NCBI GenBank assembly: GCA_010671905.1
Contig: JAAHII010000001.1
Span: 6,286,026 to 6,350,025 of the forward strand
Length of the DNA: 64,000 nt
Reading direction: 5' to 3'
Source: Leptolyngbya sp. SIOISBB
GTDB taxonomy: Bacteria; Cyanobacteriota; Cyanobacteriia; Phormidesmidales; Phormidesmidaceae
The position numbers were made by a program, and so were the translations under genes. The notes beneath the pieces were generated by a model, which saw only the letters and a list, made by a program, of their open reading frames with translations, did not search any database and was not told the DNA's origin. This document shows, one piece after another, positions 38,702-47,657 of the stretch (positions are counted from its first letter, which is position 1; every line of letters starts with the position of its first letter).

Positions 38702-39055
38702 TCATTCCCTTGGCTTCCACCTCATCGTCACCTCCATCTGGGCACCTGCACTCGCCTTCGCGATAAACGCACCCATCTCTGAGTCCAGTGAGATCGCTAG
38801 CGTAAGCTCAAACTCCTCCGGTCGAAACTTATCGTCCAAAAGGTTGATGCCGTTAACCGCTTTCTTGGCACAAGCACGAGCTAGGCTGATCCCATCGTCG
38901 AATACATCCCGTGCTGATTCAATGACTTTGTTGCTGCGATCGTTGCCTCGATGCGGCTCATCATAGGGGCTCGGCTTGGGAGGAGCCTTATCAACTTCTA
39001 CCAGAATGGTGACCTCATCCCCATCAATCGTCTCGGTGCTCCTGATGATTGGCAT
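38702..39055 (-). CDS. Trypco1 (trypsin-co-occurring domain 1) family protein
   Basis: The product has 117 residues. It starts with a strand (DEVTILVEVD), then a disordered stretch, a helix (ESARDVFDDGISLARACAKKAVNGI) and the diagnostic end: PEEFELTLAISLDSEMGAFI, AKASAGAQMEVTMRW. This matches Trypco1, a small domain found beside proteases and NTPases in bacterial conflict systems. It is the first gene of the minus-strand array and is followed in the same frame by the AAA+ coding sequence after a single TGA. It is probably an adaptor linking the sensor NTPase to its effector. The promoter should lie in 39056-39313. Confidence 0.75.
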   Translation of the reverse strand: MPIIRSTETIDGDEVTILVEVDKAPPKPSPYDEPHRGNDRSNKVIESARDVFDDGISLARACAKKAVNGINLLDDKFRPEEFELTLAISLDSEMGAFIAKASAGAQMEVTMRWKPRE

Positions 39056-39313
39056 TTAAATCAACCGCCACTGCGTAGGATACTTGATCACCTTTATACA
39101 AGCGGAATCCAGTAGATTCCCTTTACACAAAGAAATTGAAATATAGCTGAGTGCTGTCTGCTTAAGCGTCAGGCTCGCGGTGATGCCTGACATACAGGAT
39201 TAGACTCAACTTGACAGTGGTAGGACGGATCCACGTTTGGTAGGAGGGTGGTAGGAAAGCTTATTGAGAATCGCTATAATCGTTGTCAGGTAGGCAACAG
39301 AGGAATTCTTAAA

Positions 39314-39360
39314 CTTCGTTCGGGACGAAGGGGCCGGAGGTTCGAATCCTCTCATCCCGA
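39314..39360 (+). other. 3' fragment of tRNA-Pro(CGG): putative att site
   Basis: CTTCG-TTCGGGA-CGAAG is a perfect anticodon arm (anticodon CGG). It is followed by a 5-nt variable loop, a T arm (GGAGG, TTCGAAT, CCTCT), acceptor strand CATCCCG and discriminator A. No D arm or matching 5' acceptor strand (CGGGATG) precedes it, so it is not a working tRNA. Such 3' pieces mark one end of elements integrated into tRNA genes. The orientation places the element to the left. The 258 bp to its left hold no gene I can see. Confidence 0.8.
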
Positions 39361-39370
39361 TTGTTGACGG

Positions 39371-40357
39371 TTATCGCAAGCCGTACTCGTTATCCAACAT
39401 TTGACCGGCAATTTCATGGGCTTTCAACTGTCGCCATTGGGTTTCAATCGGATTCATCTTCGAACAGTAGGGGGCAAGAAGAAGAGGAATAATCTCTGCT
39501 CCTGCCAGCGCGGCCACTGCGGTTGAACCAGACGGCTCTGATGAAGGGAGCCGTTATCTTGGACAATGACCATGATGCGACCGGTCTCAGTCAAGGTTTG
39601 CGAGGCCTGCTGCGCCACCCAATCCATGACCTCACTGTAGCTCTTAACCTCCAAACCGCCTTGCGCGAGGGCCTACTCGAACCCCTGTGCCGGTTGCCAC
39701 AACCCTAAAATGCTGATGTGACGACCATAGTGCTGCGGCATTTGCTCCAGCCGTTTCGGTTCGCCGATTAGACTATCGCTATAGCTGACTGGACTCCAAA
39801 GGCAGAACTCCGCTTTATCCAGGTACTTCAGTTTCAGGTACCCGTCCTCAGCCGCCCGCATTAAGGTGTCTAAGTCGGCCTGTTTGAGGGCTTTTTGCAC
39901 CGGGTCTTGCTTTCCTCGGTGGCTGTGCCGGGTCCGTTTCCACTGATATCTTTTTTGAGCAAGTGTGGCAAGCGGTCACTGCTCAAGTCTACTAACCGCT
40001 CCTGCTTCAGCTTTTGAGCCAATTGGTACTGTTGTAAGTTCGGGACTCTTGCGCCCAGCAGTTCGTCAAATAGGCCAAATCCTCAGGTTGCCATTTCGGC
40101 TTCGCACCTCGGCCAGGGGCTTCCCGCAGACCACCGAGGCCATCCTGTTCCCACCGTTTGAGGGTGGCTCGCACCGTATGTTGATGGCACTGAAAGTCGC
40201 AGCAATGGCGGGCACATTCAGTCCCTGAGCATTCAGTCGCAGCGTATGGGCAAGCTCAGTCCGATAGGGTACGGACTGAGCTTGCCGCAATTCACGTAAG
40301 GTGCGCTCTTTTTAAGCGGTCAAAGTAATGTGTCAGGGGGCGGGCATAAACGCTCAT
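39371..40357 (-). pseudogene. IS630-family transposase remnant
   Basis: Fragments in different frames together make an IS630 transposase. They are an N-terminus from ATG 40357 (MSVYARPLTHYFDRLKRAHL, then a stop), a helix-turn-helix part (LRLNAQGLNVPAIAATF), a middle part (YLKLKYLDKAEFCLWSP), the DDE strand IMVIVQDNGSLHQS, and a C-terminus with MNPIETQWRQLKAHEIAGQ ending at 39371. At least three frameshifts or stops separate them, so it is inactive. It sits directly beside the tRNA-Pro fragment. Confidence 0.8.
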
Positions 40358-40395
40358 TCTGACGACCCTAATATCTTGCATTTAATTCCAACCGC

Positions 40396-42021
40396 CTACT
40401 TGGGCAACTCCTCATCGAGTGTGAAATCTTGAACTAAGGAAATCGGCAGGTCAGGGTCGCTAAGTGCCTGCACAGCCGCTTGATTCAAATAGGGGTGATA
40501 GGCATTTTCTTCTGCCAAATGGGTCTTGAAGAAGGCGACGCTCATTGCCTGGAGATAGCGCTGTGCTTCCTCGGGGGCGGGGCCGATGAGTGGCAGCGGC
40601 ACTGGGATTGAGGCGGCACTGGGATCTGGTTCGTAAATGGTGGAAAAGTGAGTGCCGTTTTCCATCAGTAAGAGATAGCGCTCAGCCGACTCTAGCCAGG
40701 TAAACGGGCGAATTTGTTCCGATAAAGCGGGCGTCACCGTATCGGCACTACCGGAAACTAGCATTGTGGGCACGGCAATATTGGCCATTCCCACCGGGCC
40801 AAACACGGCACTATCGAGGGGATTCACGGCGATCGCCGCCTGAATCCGCGGATCCGCGAGTGGCGGTAGTGGTTGAGGGAGATCCAGCACCGCGCACTGC
40901 AACAGCAGCGACAGATTAAGGGGGCTGGCTCTGGACGTCTGTACTGGACAGACGGGTTCTAAAGTGGCGTTTTGAACCGTGGCTCCGGCGAGCGCTAACG
41001 AGGTATAGCCCCCTAGAGACTGCCCTAAAACACCGACCTGTTGGAGATTGATGTGATCGCCAATCGCCGGATCCTGCGCCGCGATTTCTAATTCATCTAA
41101 GAGCGTCTGAATGGCGAGCGGACGACGAATCATCTCTGCGGGCTCAATCACGTCATCGGTGATGCCGGTAAGCAGCGCCTCCAGCTGAGCCGCACTGCTG
41201 CCGGGGTGTTCGACCACCGCTATGGCGAAACCGTAGGAGGCTAAATGTTGAGCTAGGTCGGCAAAGGTCGTGCGATCGCCCCCCAGCCCATGGGAAATAA
41301 CGATCAAAGGCGCATTTTGCCCATTGGGCAGATACAAATCAGTCGGCAACGTCAGCTGATTCAGCGACTGCACTTGCCAGCGCTCGGGGCCTGGCTCCAA
41401 CAGATTTACGGCGTTAACGTTAGCAGTGCCAGCATTGGCCAACTCCAGTTCTGCCTGCTGCTGAATTTGAGCGACGGCTGCTTCGGTCTCGTTCAAGGCG
41501 GTGATTACCGTCCGCGCGATGGTAGAGAGCCGTTGCAAATCAACCCTGGCTCCCTCCGTCGGGAAACGATTGAGAATGTTGAGCGCGTTGAATTGACCCT
41601 CACCATCTGCCGCGGCCAAAATCAACGCTGCACGAATTGCCAAAGCCCCATTTTGTCGCCCTGCTGTTTGCACCACATCCCCCAGCAGCTGTAGGGCCGC
41701 CTCACCCTGGGACGAGTATAGGAACTGGGAGATCGTGACGACATCCACATCTGCGCTCACCGTTAACCCTGTGCGCAGCTGGTCTAACTGTTCGTCTGTC
41801 AGAAATCGACCCAAGCTTCTGAGTTCGTTGGGCAGTTCACCGGTGCGGGCGAAGCTCTCTAGGTTGGCAACGGCAACGGAATATTCCACTGCGCCAAAGC
41901 TAACGAAGACGCGCTCGGCGCCAAAACCCGGCAACGCTATCAGCAACCATTGCAGCATCATGGCGGCTAACAGCACCGCCAAATACTTCACTCTACGGTT
42001 GGTCCAAACTCTAATCACCAT
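40396..42021 (-). CDS. Secreted alpha/beta hydrolase with N-terminal DUF1400
   Basis: The ATG at 42021 is chosen because a signal peptide follows at once (RRVKYLAVLLAAMMLQWLLIALPG, ending near FGA); the longer frame to 42147 adds an unlikely leader. The product has about 541 residues. Residues 35-160 are a DUF1400-type helical domain (VFVSFGAVEYSVAVANLESF). The hydrolase domain has the nucleophile in VGVLGQSLGGYTS, an acid in VSGSADTVTP, the histidine in MENGTHFST, and an oxyanion segment IVISHGLGGD. This resembles cyanobacterial DUF1400 and PAF-acetylhydrolase-like secreted esterases or lipases. The substrate is unknown. The 324-bp upstream gap should hold its promoter. Confidence 0.85.
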   Translation of the reverse strand: MVIRVWTNRRVKYLAVLLAAMMLQWLLIALPGFGAERVFVSFGAVEYSVAVANLESFARTGELPNELRSLGRFLTDEQLDQLRTGLTVSADVDVVTISQFLYSSQGEAALQLLGDVVQTAGRQNGALAIRAALILAAADGEGQFNALNILNRFPTEGARVDLQRLSTIARTVITALNETEAAVAQIQQQAELELANAGTANVNAVNLLEPGPERWQVQSLNQLTLPTDLYLPNGQNAPLIVISHGLGGDRTTFADLAQHLASYGFAIAVVEHPGSSAAQLEALLTGITDDVIEPAEMIRRPLAIQTLLDELEIAAQDPAIGDHINLQQVGVLGQSLGGYTSLALAGATVQNATLEPVCPVQTSRASPLNLSLLLQCAVLDLPQPLPPLADPRIQAAIAVNPLDSAVFGPVGMANIAVPTMLVSGSADTVTPALSEQIRPFTWLESAERYLLLMENGTHFSTIYEPDPSAASIPVPLPLIGPAPEEAQRYLQAMSVAFFKTHLAEENAYHPYLNQAAVQALSDPDLPISLVQDFTLDEELPK

Positions 42022-42344
42022 AGCAACACCCAGTGTGTGGTTTAGATCATGAACGAGAGAAAAAGCCAATGCGCCGCCGCGCCTAGTTTTGTGGATGAGA
42101 ACTGATGTCTTGACAAACGTCTCGCTGCTGCCATCAGGGATCGGCACTTAAACAATATCCCCTGACAGCGGTACGCTATGGCTGCTCTGTAACCTAACCA
42201 GTCAGCTGGAGAATAGTCGACGCAATTGCCCCACCCCACTTGCATCAGCATGTCTGCCGCTGGCTGATGTTGTGCCGCTTTAGACTATCAGCCGTGGGCT
42301 TTTAACCCCATCTGCACATTTTCGATCGCGCTCCAATTGCCGAA
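42022..42344. other. Intergenic region, no gene seen
   Basis: This gap of about 320 bp lies between the hydrolase and HEAT-protein genes. The only frames are in-frame leaders of the hydrolase or short unconvincing ones. It presumably carries the hydrolase promoter and the end of the dev-linked transcript; no clear hairpin was recognised. Confidence 0.4.
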
Positions 42345-43472
42345 TTATTGATATCGTGCTGCCCACTGTTGCCAAGCGGTGTAGTCACGGGCAGCGTATT
42401 GCTCACCACTGATTTCAGTCAGCACAGCGTAGGCTGGTTCGTGATTATTCGGCTGCTCAAGCTGCAGCATGTCCAGCAGTACGGGCAGTGCCTCAAGGAT
42501 TTGTTCGTGCTGGCGATCGCTGTCTCTGGCGATTCCTGCCAGCAACCATCCGGCTTTATTGCGATCCGTCGCGCTGGGATAGTGCAGGGCTTCGATAATG
42601 GCCTCCACCGGCAATTCCACCTCTGGATGCGAGTGTCGAATATCGCCCAATGTGCGCAAGGCATTGTTGCGCACTAGCGAACTAGGATCGCGGATTGCGG
42701 GTGAGATCGCGCGGACGTAGCCCGTCGGGTCATCAGCAAAAGCAAACGCCAGCAGGTAAACGGCATTGCCCCGGTCAACGTCGTTCCGACTCTCCCGCAA
42801 AATTTGCAGTAGCGCCTCCCGCTGGCGCACCGCCTCCGTTTCAAAAGCGGGTAGAAACTGCTGCAGCTCGGGATGGTCAAAGCCGACTGTGCAAGCGAGA
42901 GCAGGACACTGCTCAAACCCCGACTGTAGCTCTCCAGCCAGAGAGAGTTCAAAACTGACCTCGTCATACTCCGACCACCGCTGGATCAGGCCAGCCGGGT
43001 CAGGCAATTGTTGTGTTGGAGCTGGATAAAACGGCATGCGGGCAGCCGCATCAGCCACCTCCACGACGTCAACAGTGACATAAACGGTATTGTCTTGCTC
43101 AGGCTCAAAGTAGACAATCATTGACAGCTCGACATGGGCAAACTCTCCCATTGTGTGAATGTCTGCCACCACAGTTTCGTAAAGCTCTACAGGGAGGTCT
43201 TGAGACATCTGCTCTGGGGAGCCATAGATAGCTTCCGACAGCTCCACAATCTGCTCGCCCCACTGCTGCTGCACTTGCTCGGCGGTGATTTGATCCGTGC
43301 CAAATACGTCAATGCTGCGAACAAGCTGCGATCGCTCAGCAGACTCTGCCGCGGATGCAGCGGCCCCAGATAATAGGGACAAAGGCGTCGCCGCAAACCC
43401 AGCTCCGGTACCCCAAGCGAGGAGAACTCCGGCTAATCCCAGACTCAGCAAGTGAGATGTGTTGATGACCAT
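42345..43472 (-). CDS. Secreted HEAT-repeat protein
   Basis: The ATG at 43472 begins a signal peptide (MVINTSHLLSLGLAGVLLAW, cleavage near GFAATP). The longer frame to 43568 overlaps the ABC gene and adds a non-signal leader. The product has about 375 residues. After a beta-rich middle (ELSMIVYFEPEQDNTVYVTV) come four or five HEAT-like units (about 235-360: SLVRNNALRTLGDI, DRNKAGWLLAGIA). A conserved Cys pair (QCPALAC) could form a disulfide. No enzymatic motif is seen. It follows the devA gene by 92 bp on the same strand and may be co-transcribed; the role of a HEAT protein beside a glycolipid-type exporter is unknown. Confidence 0.7.
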   Translation of the reverse strand: MVINTSHLLSLGLAGVLLAWGTGAGFAATPLSLLSGAAASAAESAERSQLVRSIDVFGTDQITAEQVQQQWGEQIVELSEAIYGSPEQMSQDLPVELYETVVADIHTMGEFAHVELSMIVYFEPEQDNTVYVTVDVVEVADAAARMPFYPAPTQQLPDPAGLIQRWSEYDEVSFELSLAGELQSGFEQCPALACTVGFDHPELQQFLPAFETEAVRQREALLQILRESRNDVDRGNAVYLLAFAFADDPTGYVRAISPAIRDPSSLVRNNALRTLGDIRHSHPEVELPVEAIIEALHYPSATDRNKAGWLLAGIARDSDRQHEQILEALPVLLDMLQLEQPNNHEPAYAVLTEISGEQYAARDYTAWQQWAARYQ

Positions 43473-43564
43473 ATTGGATGGACGCTCCTGCAAAAATTTA
43501 GTTTCAAACAGTCCCAGCTTTCTGAAAGCACAAGGTATTCCGATATCGATGAGCCGCACCGCGA

Positions 43565-44275
43565 TCAATAATGGGCCGCGGTGGCCATTTCTGGTGGTTT
43601 AGAGAGCCGCCCATCTTCCATGTAGACAATGCGATCGGCGATGTCGAGAATGCGGTTGTCGTGGGTGACCAGCAGAATGGTGCACCCCTGCTGTTTCGCG
43701 AGGTCATGCATGATGTCAACGACATCGCGCCCCGATTTTCTATCCAGGGCGGCGGTGGGTTCATCGGCGAGCACGATTTTGGGATGACTGACCAGAGCCC
43801 GGGCGATCGCCACTCGTTGTTTTTGCCCGCCCGACAGGTCGGCTGGATAATAGTCAGCGCGATCGCCCAACCCGACCCGCTCCAGCATATCTTTGGCGCG
43901 CCGGTGACGTTCTGACTTCATCCAAACCCCATGGACTTCTAGCCCCATCTGCACATTTTCTAACGCCGTTAGGCTGCCGTGTAGATTGTGCGCCTGAAAG
44001 ATATAGCCGTTGTGGCGGCGGGCCTGCACCAATTCATTTTCCGTCGCGCCACAAATTTCGTGGCCGACGACTTGCAAACTGCCCGATTGCGCCGACCGCA
44101 GACCACCGATCAGGGTCAACAGGGTCGTTTTACCCGAGCCCGATGGCCCAGTCATAATCACAATCTCGCCAGTGGCGATTTCTAAGTTGATATCGAATAG
44201 CGCCTGTTTGCGGAGTTTACCACTGCCAAAGAAGTGATTAACTTCGTGAACCACGATGGAAAGATCTTGACTCAT
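43565..44275 (-). CDS. devA: DevA-type ABC exporter ATP-binding protein
   Basis: The protein has 236 residues with all ABC motifs: Walker A GPSGSGKTT (about 43-51), Q-loop YIFQAHNLH, signature LSGGQKQRVAIARA (about 144-157), Walker B KIVLADEPTAALD (about 165) and the switch histidine in LLVTHDNR. It belongs to the MacB/DevA branch, which energises FtsX-like permeases without transporting solute through its own channel. Together with the two genes upstream (membrane fusion and permease) it forms a DevBCA-type exporter; in heterocyst formers such systems export glycolipids through TolC. Whether this copy does so is unknown, since several paralogues are common. Confidence 0.88.
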   Translation of the reverse strand: MSQDLSIVVHEVNHFFGSGKLRKQALFDINLEIATGEIVIMTGPSGSGKTTLLTLIGGLRSAQSGSLQVVGHEICGATENELVQARRHNGYIFQAHNLHGSLTALENVQMGLEVHGVWMKSERHRRAKDMLERVGLGDRADYYPADLSGGQKQRVAIARALVSHPKIVLADEPTAALDRKSGRDVVDIMHDLAKQQGCTILLVTHDNRILDIADRIVYMEDGRLSKPPEMATAAHY

Positions 44276-44417
44276 GGTGATAGATGTTATTGCTGGGCTA
44301 TGAAGCGACTATTTGGGTAAAGGGGGCGACGAGGGAGAGAGAAAGGAGTGAGCAGAAGGGGCAAAGGGAGCAAGGGGGCGGAGGGATTCAGGTAGATAAA
44401 GGACAGATAAGGTGGGC

Positions 44418-45593
44418 TTAGAAAATATCGGCGGGGTCAGCGGCCTGCAGGCGGCGAGTGGCGATCGCCCCCGAACCACCACACATGACAAACGTCAAAA
44501 CGAAGACGCCTGCTGCTCGACCGACCGTCATGACCATAGGCAGAGCCGTGGCGATCGACGCCAGCTGATAAATGCCTAAGGACACCACTAAACCCGGTAC
44601 AAAGCCCAAGATGGAGAGGATGAGCGCCTCCTCAAAGACGATGCCGAGCAGGTAGGAGTTGCGATACCCCATGGCGCGAAAGGTGGCATATTCCCCCAGG
44701 TGGCTATTCACGTCAGTTGACAGCACCTGATACACAATCACCACCCCCACGATGAATCCCATGGCCGATCCCATTCCAAACACCACGCCGATCGGCGATT
44801 CTCCCTGAATATCGTTTAGCTCGAAGTCCACATATTCTTCATGGGTAAAAACGTGCACGTCCTTCGGTAGGCGGTCTCTGAGCGCTGTTTGGGTGGTCTC
44901 CCAGTCGGCGTCGGGTGCGAGCTCAATCAGGCCAATGCTGACCGTGCCGGGCTCGCGCTGGGGCGACAGCAGCAAAAAGTTTTGATCGCTGGTGATCAAC
45001 GCGCCATCGTCGCCAAAGGAGGCTCCCACTTCAAACAGGCCACCCACCGTGATCGTGCGCGTCCCAATTTCTGTCGTGACGCGACCGCCCTGTTCGATCG
45101 CCTCAATCACCTGGCTGTAATCGCCGCGGGCGGCGCGGTCAAACAAAACGGTGTCGGGCAGCAGCACGGTGTCAAGCTGCTCATTGACCACGGGCAGTTC
45201 AAAGGCGGGACGCTCGGGATTTTGCCCAATCAAGAGCATCGACGCCTCTTTATCCGTTTGCGGATTGCGCCAGGTGACGGAACCGAGATAGAGGGCATCG
45301 GTCGAGACCACGCCGGGCACGTCAAGGGCCTGATAGAGACGGCGACGGGTGAAGCTGCTCAGTTGACCAAAGTTTTTGGCTTCGCTGCTAATTAACACTA
45401 AGTCGGTTTGCAGCGCCCGGGGGTATTGCGTGTTGCTTTTATAGAGGGCGTCGGCAAACCCTAGCTGCATAAAAATCAGAATGTCCGCAAAGGTAATGCC
45501 CGCGATCGCCGTCAACAGGCGGATCGGGTCATGCTTGAGCTGCAGCAAGCCGAGAGGTGTTCGCTGCTGTAAGGTTTTCCAGAGACGCATCAT
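44418..45593 (-). CDS. devC: DevC-type ABC exporter permease (FtsX-like)
   Basis: The protein has 391 residues. An N-terminal helix (RLLTAIAGITFADILIFMQLGFADAL, the DevC hallmark FADILIFMQLG) precedes a large periplasmic domain (about 50-265). Three C-terminal helices (about 270-385; AMGFIVGVVIVYQVL, ILSILGFVPGLVVSLGIY, GVFVLTFVMCGGSG) give four spans, typical of the FtsX/MacB fold. It starts 11 bases after devB. A 142-bp purine-rich gap separates it from devA. Confidence 0.88.
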   Translation of the reverse strand: MMRLWKTLQQRTPLGLLQLKHDPIRLLTAIAGITFADILIFMQLGFADALYKSNTQYPRALQTDLVLISSEAKNFGQLSSFTRRRLYQALDVPGVVSTDALYLGSVTWRNPQTDKEASMLLIGQNPERPAFELPVVNEQLDTVLLPDTVLFDRAARGDYSQVIEAIEQGGRVTTEIGTRTITVGGLFEVGASFGDDGALITSDQNFLLLSPQREPGTVSIGLIELAPDADWETTQTALRDRLPKDVHVFTHEEYVDFELNDIQGESPIGVVFGMGSAMGFIVGVVIVYQVLSTDVNSHLGEYATFRAMGYRNSYLLGIVFEEALILSILGFVPGLVVSLGIYQLASIATALPMVMTVGRAAGVFVLTFVMCGGSGAIATRRLQAADPADIF

Positions 45594-45604
45594 TGATTTC
45601 CTCG

Positions 45605-46795
45605 TTATTCAGTGACGATGCGGACGGTAACTTGTAGATTCGTCAGTCCGGCGACGGCGGCACTGGCGGCATCGTCCAGGCGGACGTGGACTTCGACGAC
45701 TTTGGCATCGATATTGGCGGCAGGATTTTCATCCACCACCTGCTGCGATTCCACTTGCAGGCCAATGCGATCGACCGTGCCGTTGAGTTCGCCCGCGATC
45801 ACCGGCGAGGTAATCGTGACCGGCTGCCCTACTTGAATGCGCTGAATGTCACTTTGATACACCTCAGCGATCGCCATCATCTGCTGGGTATTGCCCAGGG
45901 TGACGATGCCCTCGCTGGCAATGTTTTCACCGGGGCGAGTGTGAATTTTGACCACTTGTCCGGCCTGAGGGGCTTGCACATAGGCTTTGTCGAGATCCAC
46001 CTGGGCCGCTGCGACCGTTGCCTGCGCCGCCGCTAACTCCGCTGCCGCCAACTCCACATCAACGGGGCGCACTTCTGCTAGTTGATCCAAGGTGGCCTCG
46101 GCCCGCGCAATCTGCTCTTGACTGGTGGTTTGCAAGCGATTGAGTTCCGCACGGGCTTGCTGCAGCTGCTGTTGAGCGGTGTCATAGGTTAATTCTTTCG
46201 TGTCACGCTCCGAGGCCGAAATTGCCCCTTGCTGATAGAGCGACTCATACCGTTGGTATTCCAGGCGAGCATTTTCAACTTCGGCGGCTAAGCGGTTAAT
46301 GGTAGCTTGCTGGGTCGCCAGGGTACCCGCCTCTTCGGCCCGAAAGCGAGCAATTTCCGCTTCCTGAGCCTGCAGTTCACCGGTTTTGACCCCGGCTTCT
46401 ACCTGGTCAAGCTGAGCTTGGGCGATTCTGACCTGCTCTTGGGCGCTGCGCAGGGCGGCTTGCAACTGGTCACGATTATCTAAAATGGCGACCACCTGCC
46501 CGGCATCAACGCGATCGCCCTCAGCCACCAGCAGTTGTCCGATGCGAGTTTCTTGAGCAGTGGTCGGCGCCACCAAGCTCACGGCTTCCCCCTCGGGCTC
46601 TAAACGTCCCAGTGCGGTGACGGTATTGAGTTCAAGACTCGACGTGACCACTGGCGTCGATACAGAAGCCTCCCGCTGTTGCCAGAGCCACCCAGTAGTG
46701 CCAGCCAAACTGACGGTGATTATCCCTGCAATGGCCCACCAACGACGCGATCGCTGGCCTCTAGGGTCTTGGTGATTCAACGCATTTGCGCTCAT
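45605..46795 (-). CDS. devB: DevB-type membrane fusion protein (HlyD family)
   Basis: The protein has 396 residues. One N-terminal membrane anchor (about 20-38, WWAIAGIITVSLAGTTGWLW) is followed by a lipoyl half-motif (VTALGRLEPEGEAVSLVAPT), a coiled-coil hairpin (about 105-255, rich in Ala, Gln and Glu), the second lipoyl half (YVQAPQAGQVVKIHTRPGE) and the beta-barrel adaptor region. It bridges the permease and an outer-membrane TolC channel. It is the first gene of the devBCA operon and is divergent from a TetR gene. Confidence 0.88.
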   Translation of the reverse strand: MSANALNHQDPRGQRSRRWWAIAGIITVSLAGTTGWLWQQREASVSTPVVTSSLELNTVTALGRLEPEGEAVSLVAPTTAQETRIGQLLVAEGDRVDAGQVVAILDNRDQLQAALRSAQEQVRIAQAQLDQVEAGVKTGELQAQEAEIARFRAEEAGTLATQQATINRLAAEVENARLEYQRYESLYQQGAISASERDTKELTYDTAQQQLQQARAELNRLQTTSQEQIARAEATLDQLAEVRPVDVELAAAELAAAQATVAAAQVDLDKAYVQAPQAGQVVKIHTRPGENIASEGIVTLGNTQQMMAIAEVYQSDIQRIQVGQPVTITSPVIAGELNGTVDRIGLQVESQQVVDENPAANIDAKVVEVHVRLDDAASAAVAGLTNLQVTVRIVTE

Positions 46796-46830
46796 GGCTT
46801 CAACGCAGATTTATGAACGACTCCTCGATC

Positions 46831-46871
46831 ATACTAAACGGTTCGGTATTGTCAAATAGACTATTCGGTAT
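46831..46871. promoter_or_regulatory. Candidate TetR operator between devB and tetR-like gene
   Basis: ATACTAAACGGTTCGGTAT (46831-46849) is an imperfect palindrome with seven of nine paired arm positions. A second site repeats its right arm (TTCGGTAT, 46864-46871) after the perfect palindrome AATAGACTATT (46855-46865). Their place in the 117-bp divergent promoter gap fits repression of both genes. Confidence 0.5.
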
Positions 46872-46912
46872 GATTGATGCTGAAATCCTCAATATTGCTG
46901 CGAGGGTAGACA

Positions 46913-47587
46913 ATGAGAGTAATGAGAGTGTCGAAAATTTCTGAACCCGTGCCCATGTCGCAAAAACTACCCGTTTCAATGCCGCCAAAGGATCGCTCGG
47001 AAAAGGCCAAGGCCATCCTAGAAGGTGCATTTCAGGTGTTTGTGGCTCAGGGCTATACAGCCGCCAGTATGGATCGCATTGCCGCGACCGCTGGGGTTTC
47101 CAAATCCACCCTTTACAGCAACTTTCAGGACAAGGAGGGATTGTTCTTAGCCCTGATCCAGGAAATGACCCATACCAGTCGTCAGACAGTCTTTACCTTG
47201 TTGTCTGAATCAGATTTGCAGGCTCCACCCCAAGAGGTACTGCGACAAATTGCTACCTGTATGCTGGATAATTTTGCGCAAAACCAACCCTTGCTGACCT
47301 TGATGCGTTTGGTCATTGGCGAGTCTGATCGCTTCCCCGAAGTCGCGAAAAAATTTGTGATGGAAATCAAAAAACCGATGTTAGAGCAATTAACGCTGTA
47401 TCTGTCGTCGCAACCCCAGCTCAAATTGTCTGATCCCGCCGTCACCGCCCGTGTTTTCAGCGGTGCTCTTGTGCATTACCTGATTGTTCAAAAACTATTG
47501 CACGGCGATGAAGTGCTGCCACTAGAGCGCGATCGCATGGTGGATGGCTTAGTGAACTTGATTGCGGCTCAGGCGTTGCCAGCATGA
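46913..47587 (+). CDS. TetR/AcrR-family transcriptional regulator
   Basis: The protein has 224 residues; internal ATGs at 46922 and 46955 are possible starts, but GAGG precedes the first. The N-terminal helix-turn-helix is canonical (AKAILEGAFQVFVAQGYTAA, SMDRIAATAGVSKSTLYSNF). The C-terminal ligand domain (HTSRQTVFTLL ... LVHYLIVQKLLHGDE) is AefR-like. It is transcribed away from devBCA, so it is the probable local repressor of the exporter, with an amphipathic or glycolipid-like inducer as a guess. Confidence 0.88.
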   Translation: MRVMRVSKISEPVPMSQKLPVSMPPKDRSEKAKAILEGAFQVFVAQGYTAASMDRIAATAGVSKSTLYSNFQDKEGLFLALIQEMTHTSRQTVFTLLSESDLQAPPQEVLRQIATCMLDNFAQNQPLLTLMRLVIGESDRFPEVAKKFVMEIKKPMLEQLTLYLSSQPQLKLSDPAVTARVFSGALVHYLIVQKLLHGDEVLPLERDRMVDGLVNLIAAQALPA

Positions 47588-47657
47588 CCTGGTTGACAAC
47601 GACTGGGCGGGTGAGCGGAAAGCAAATTGCTCTAGCCAATGTTGAGGTGAGACGCCA

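Noticed and set aside
39286-39360. Complete tRNA-Pro gene
   Set aside because: No D arm or 5' acceptor strand complementary to CATCCCG precedes the anticodon arm.
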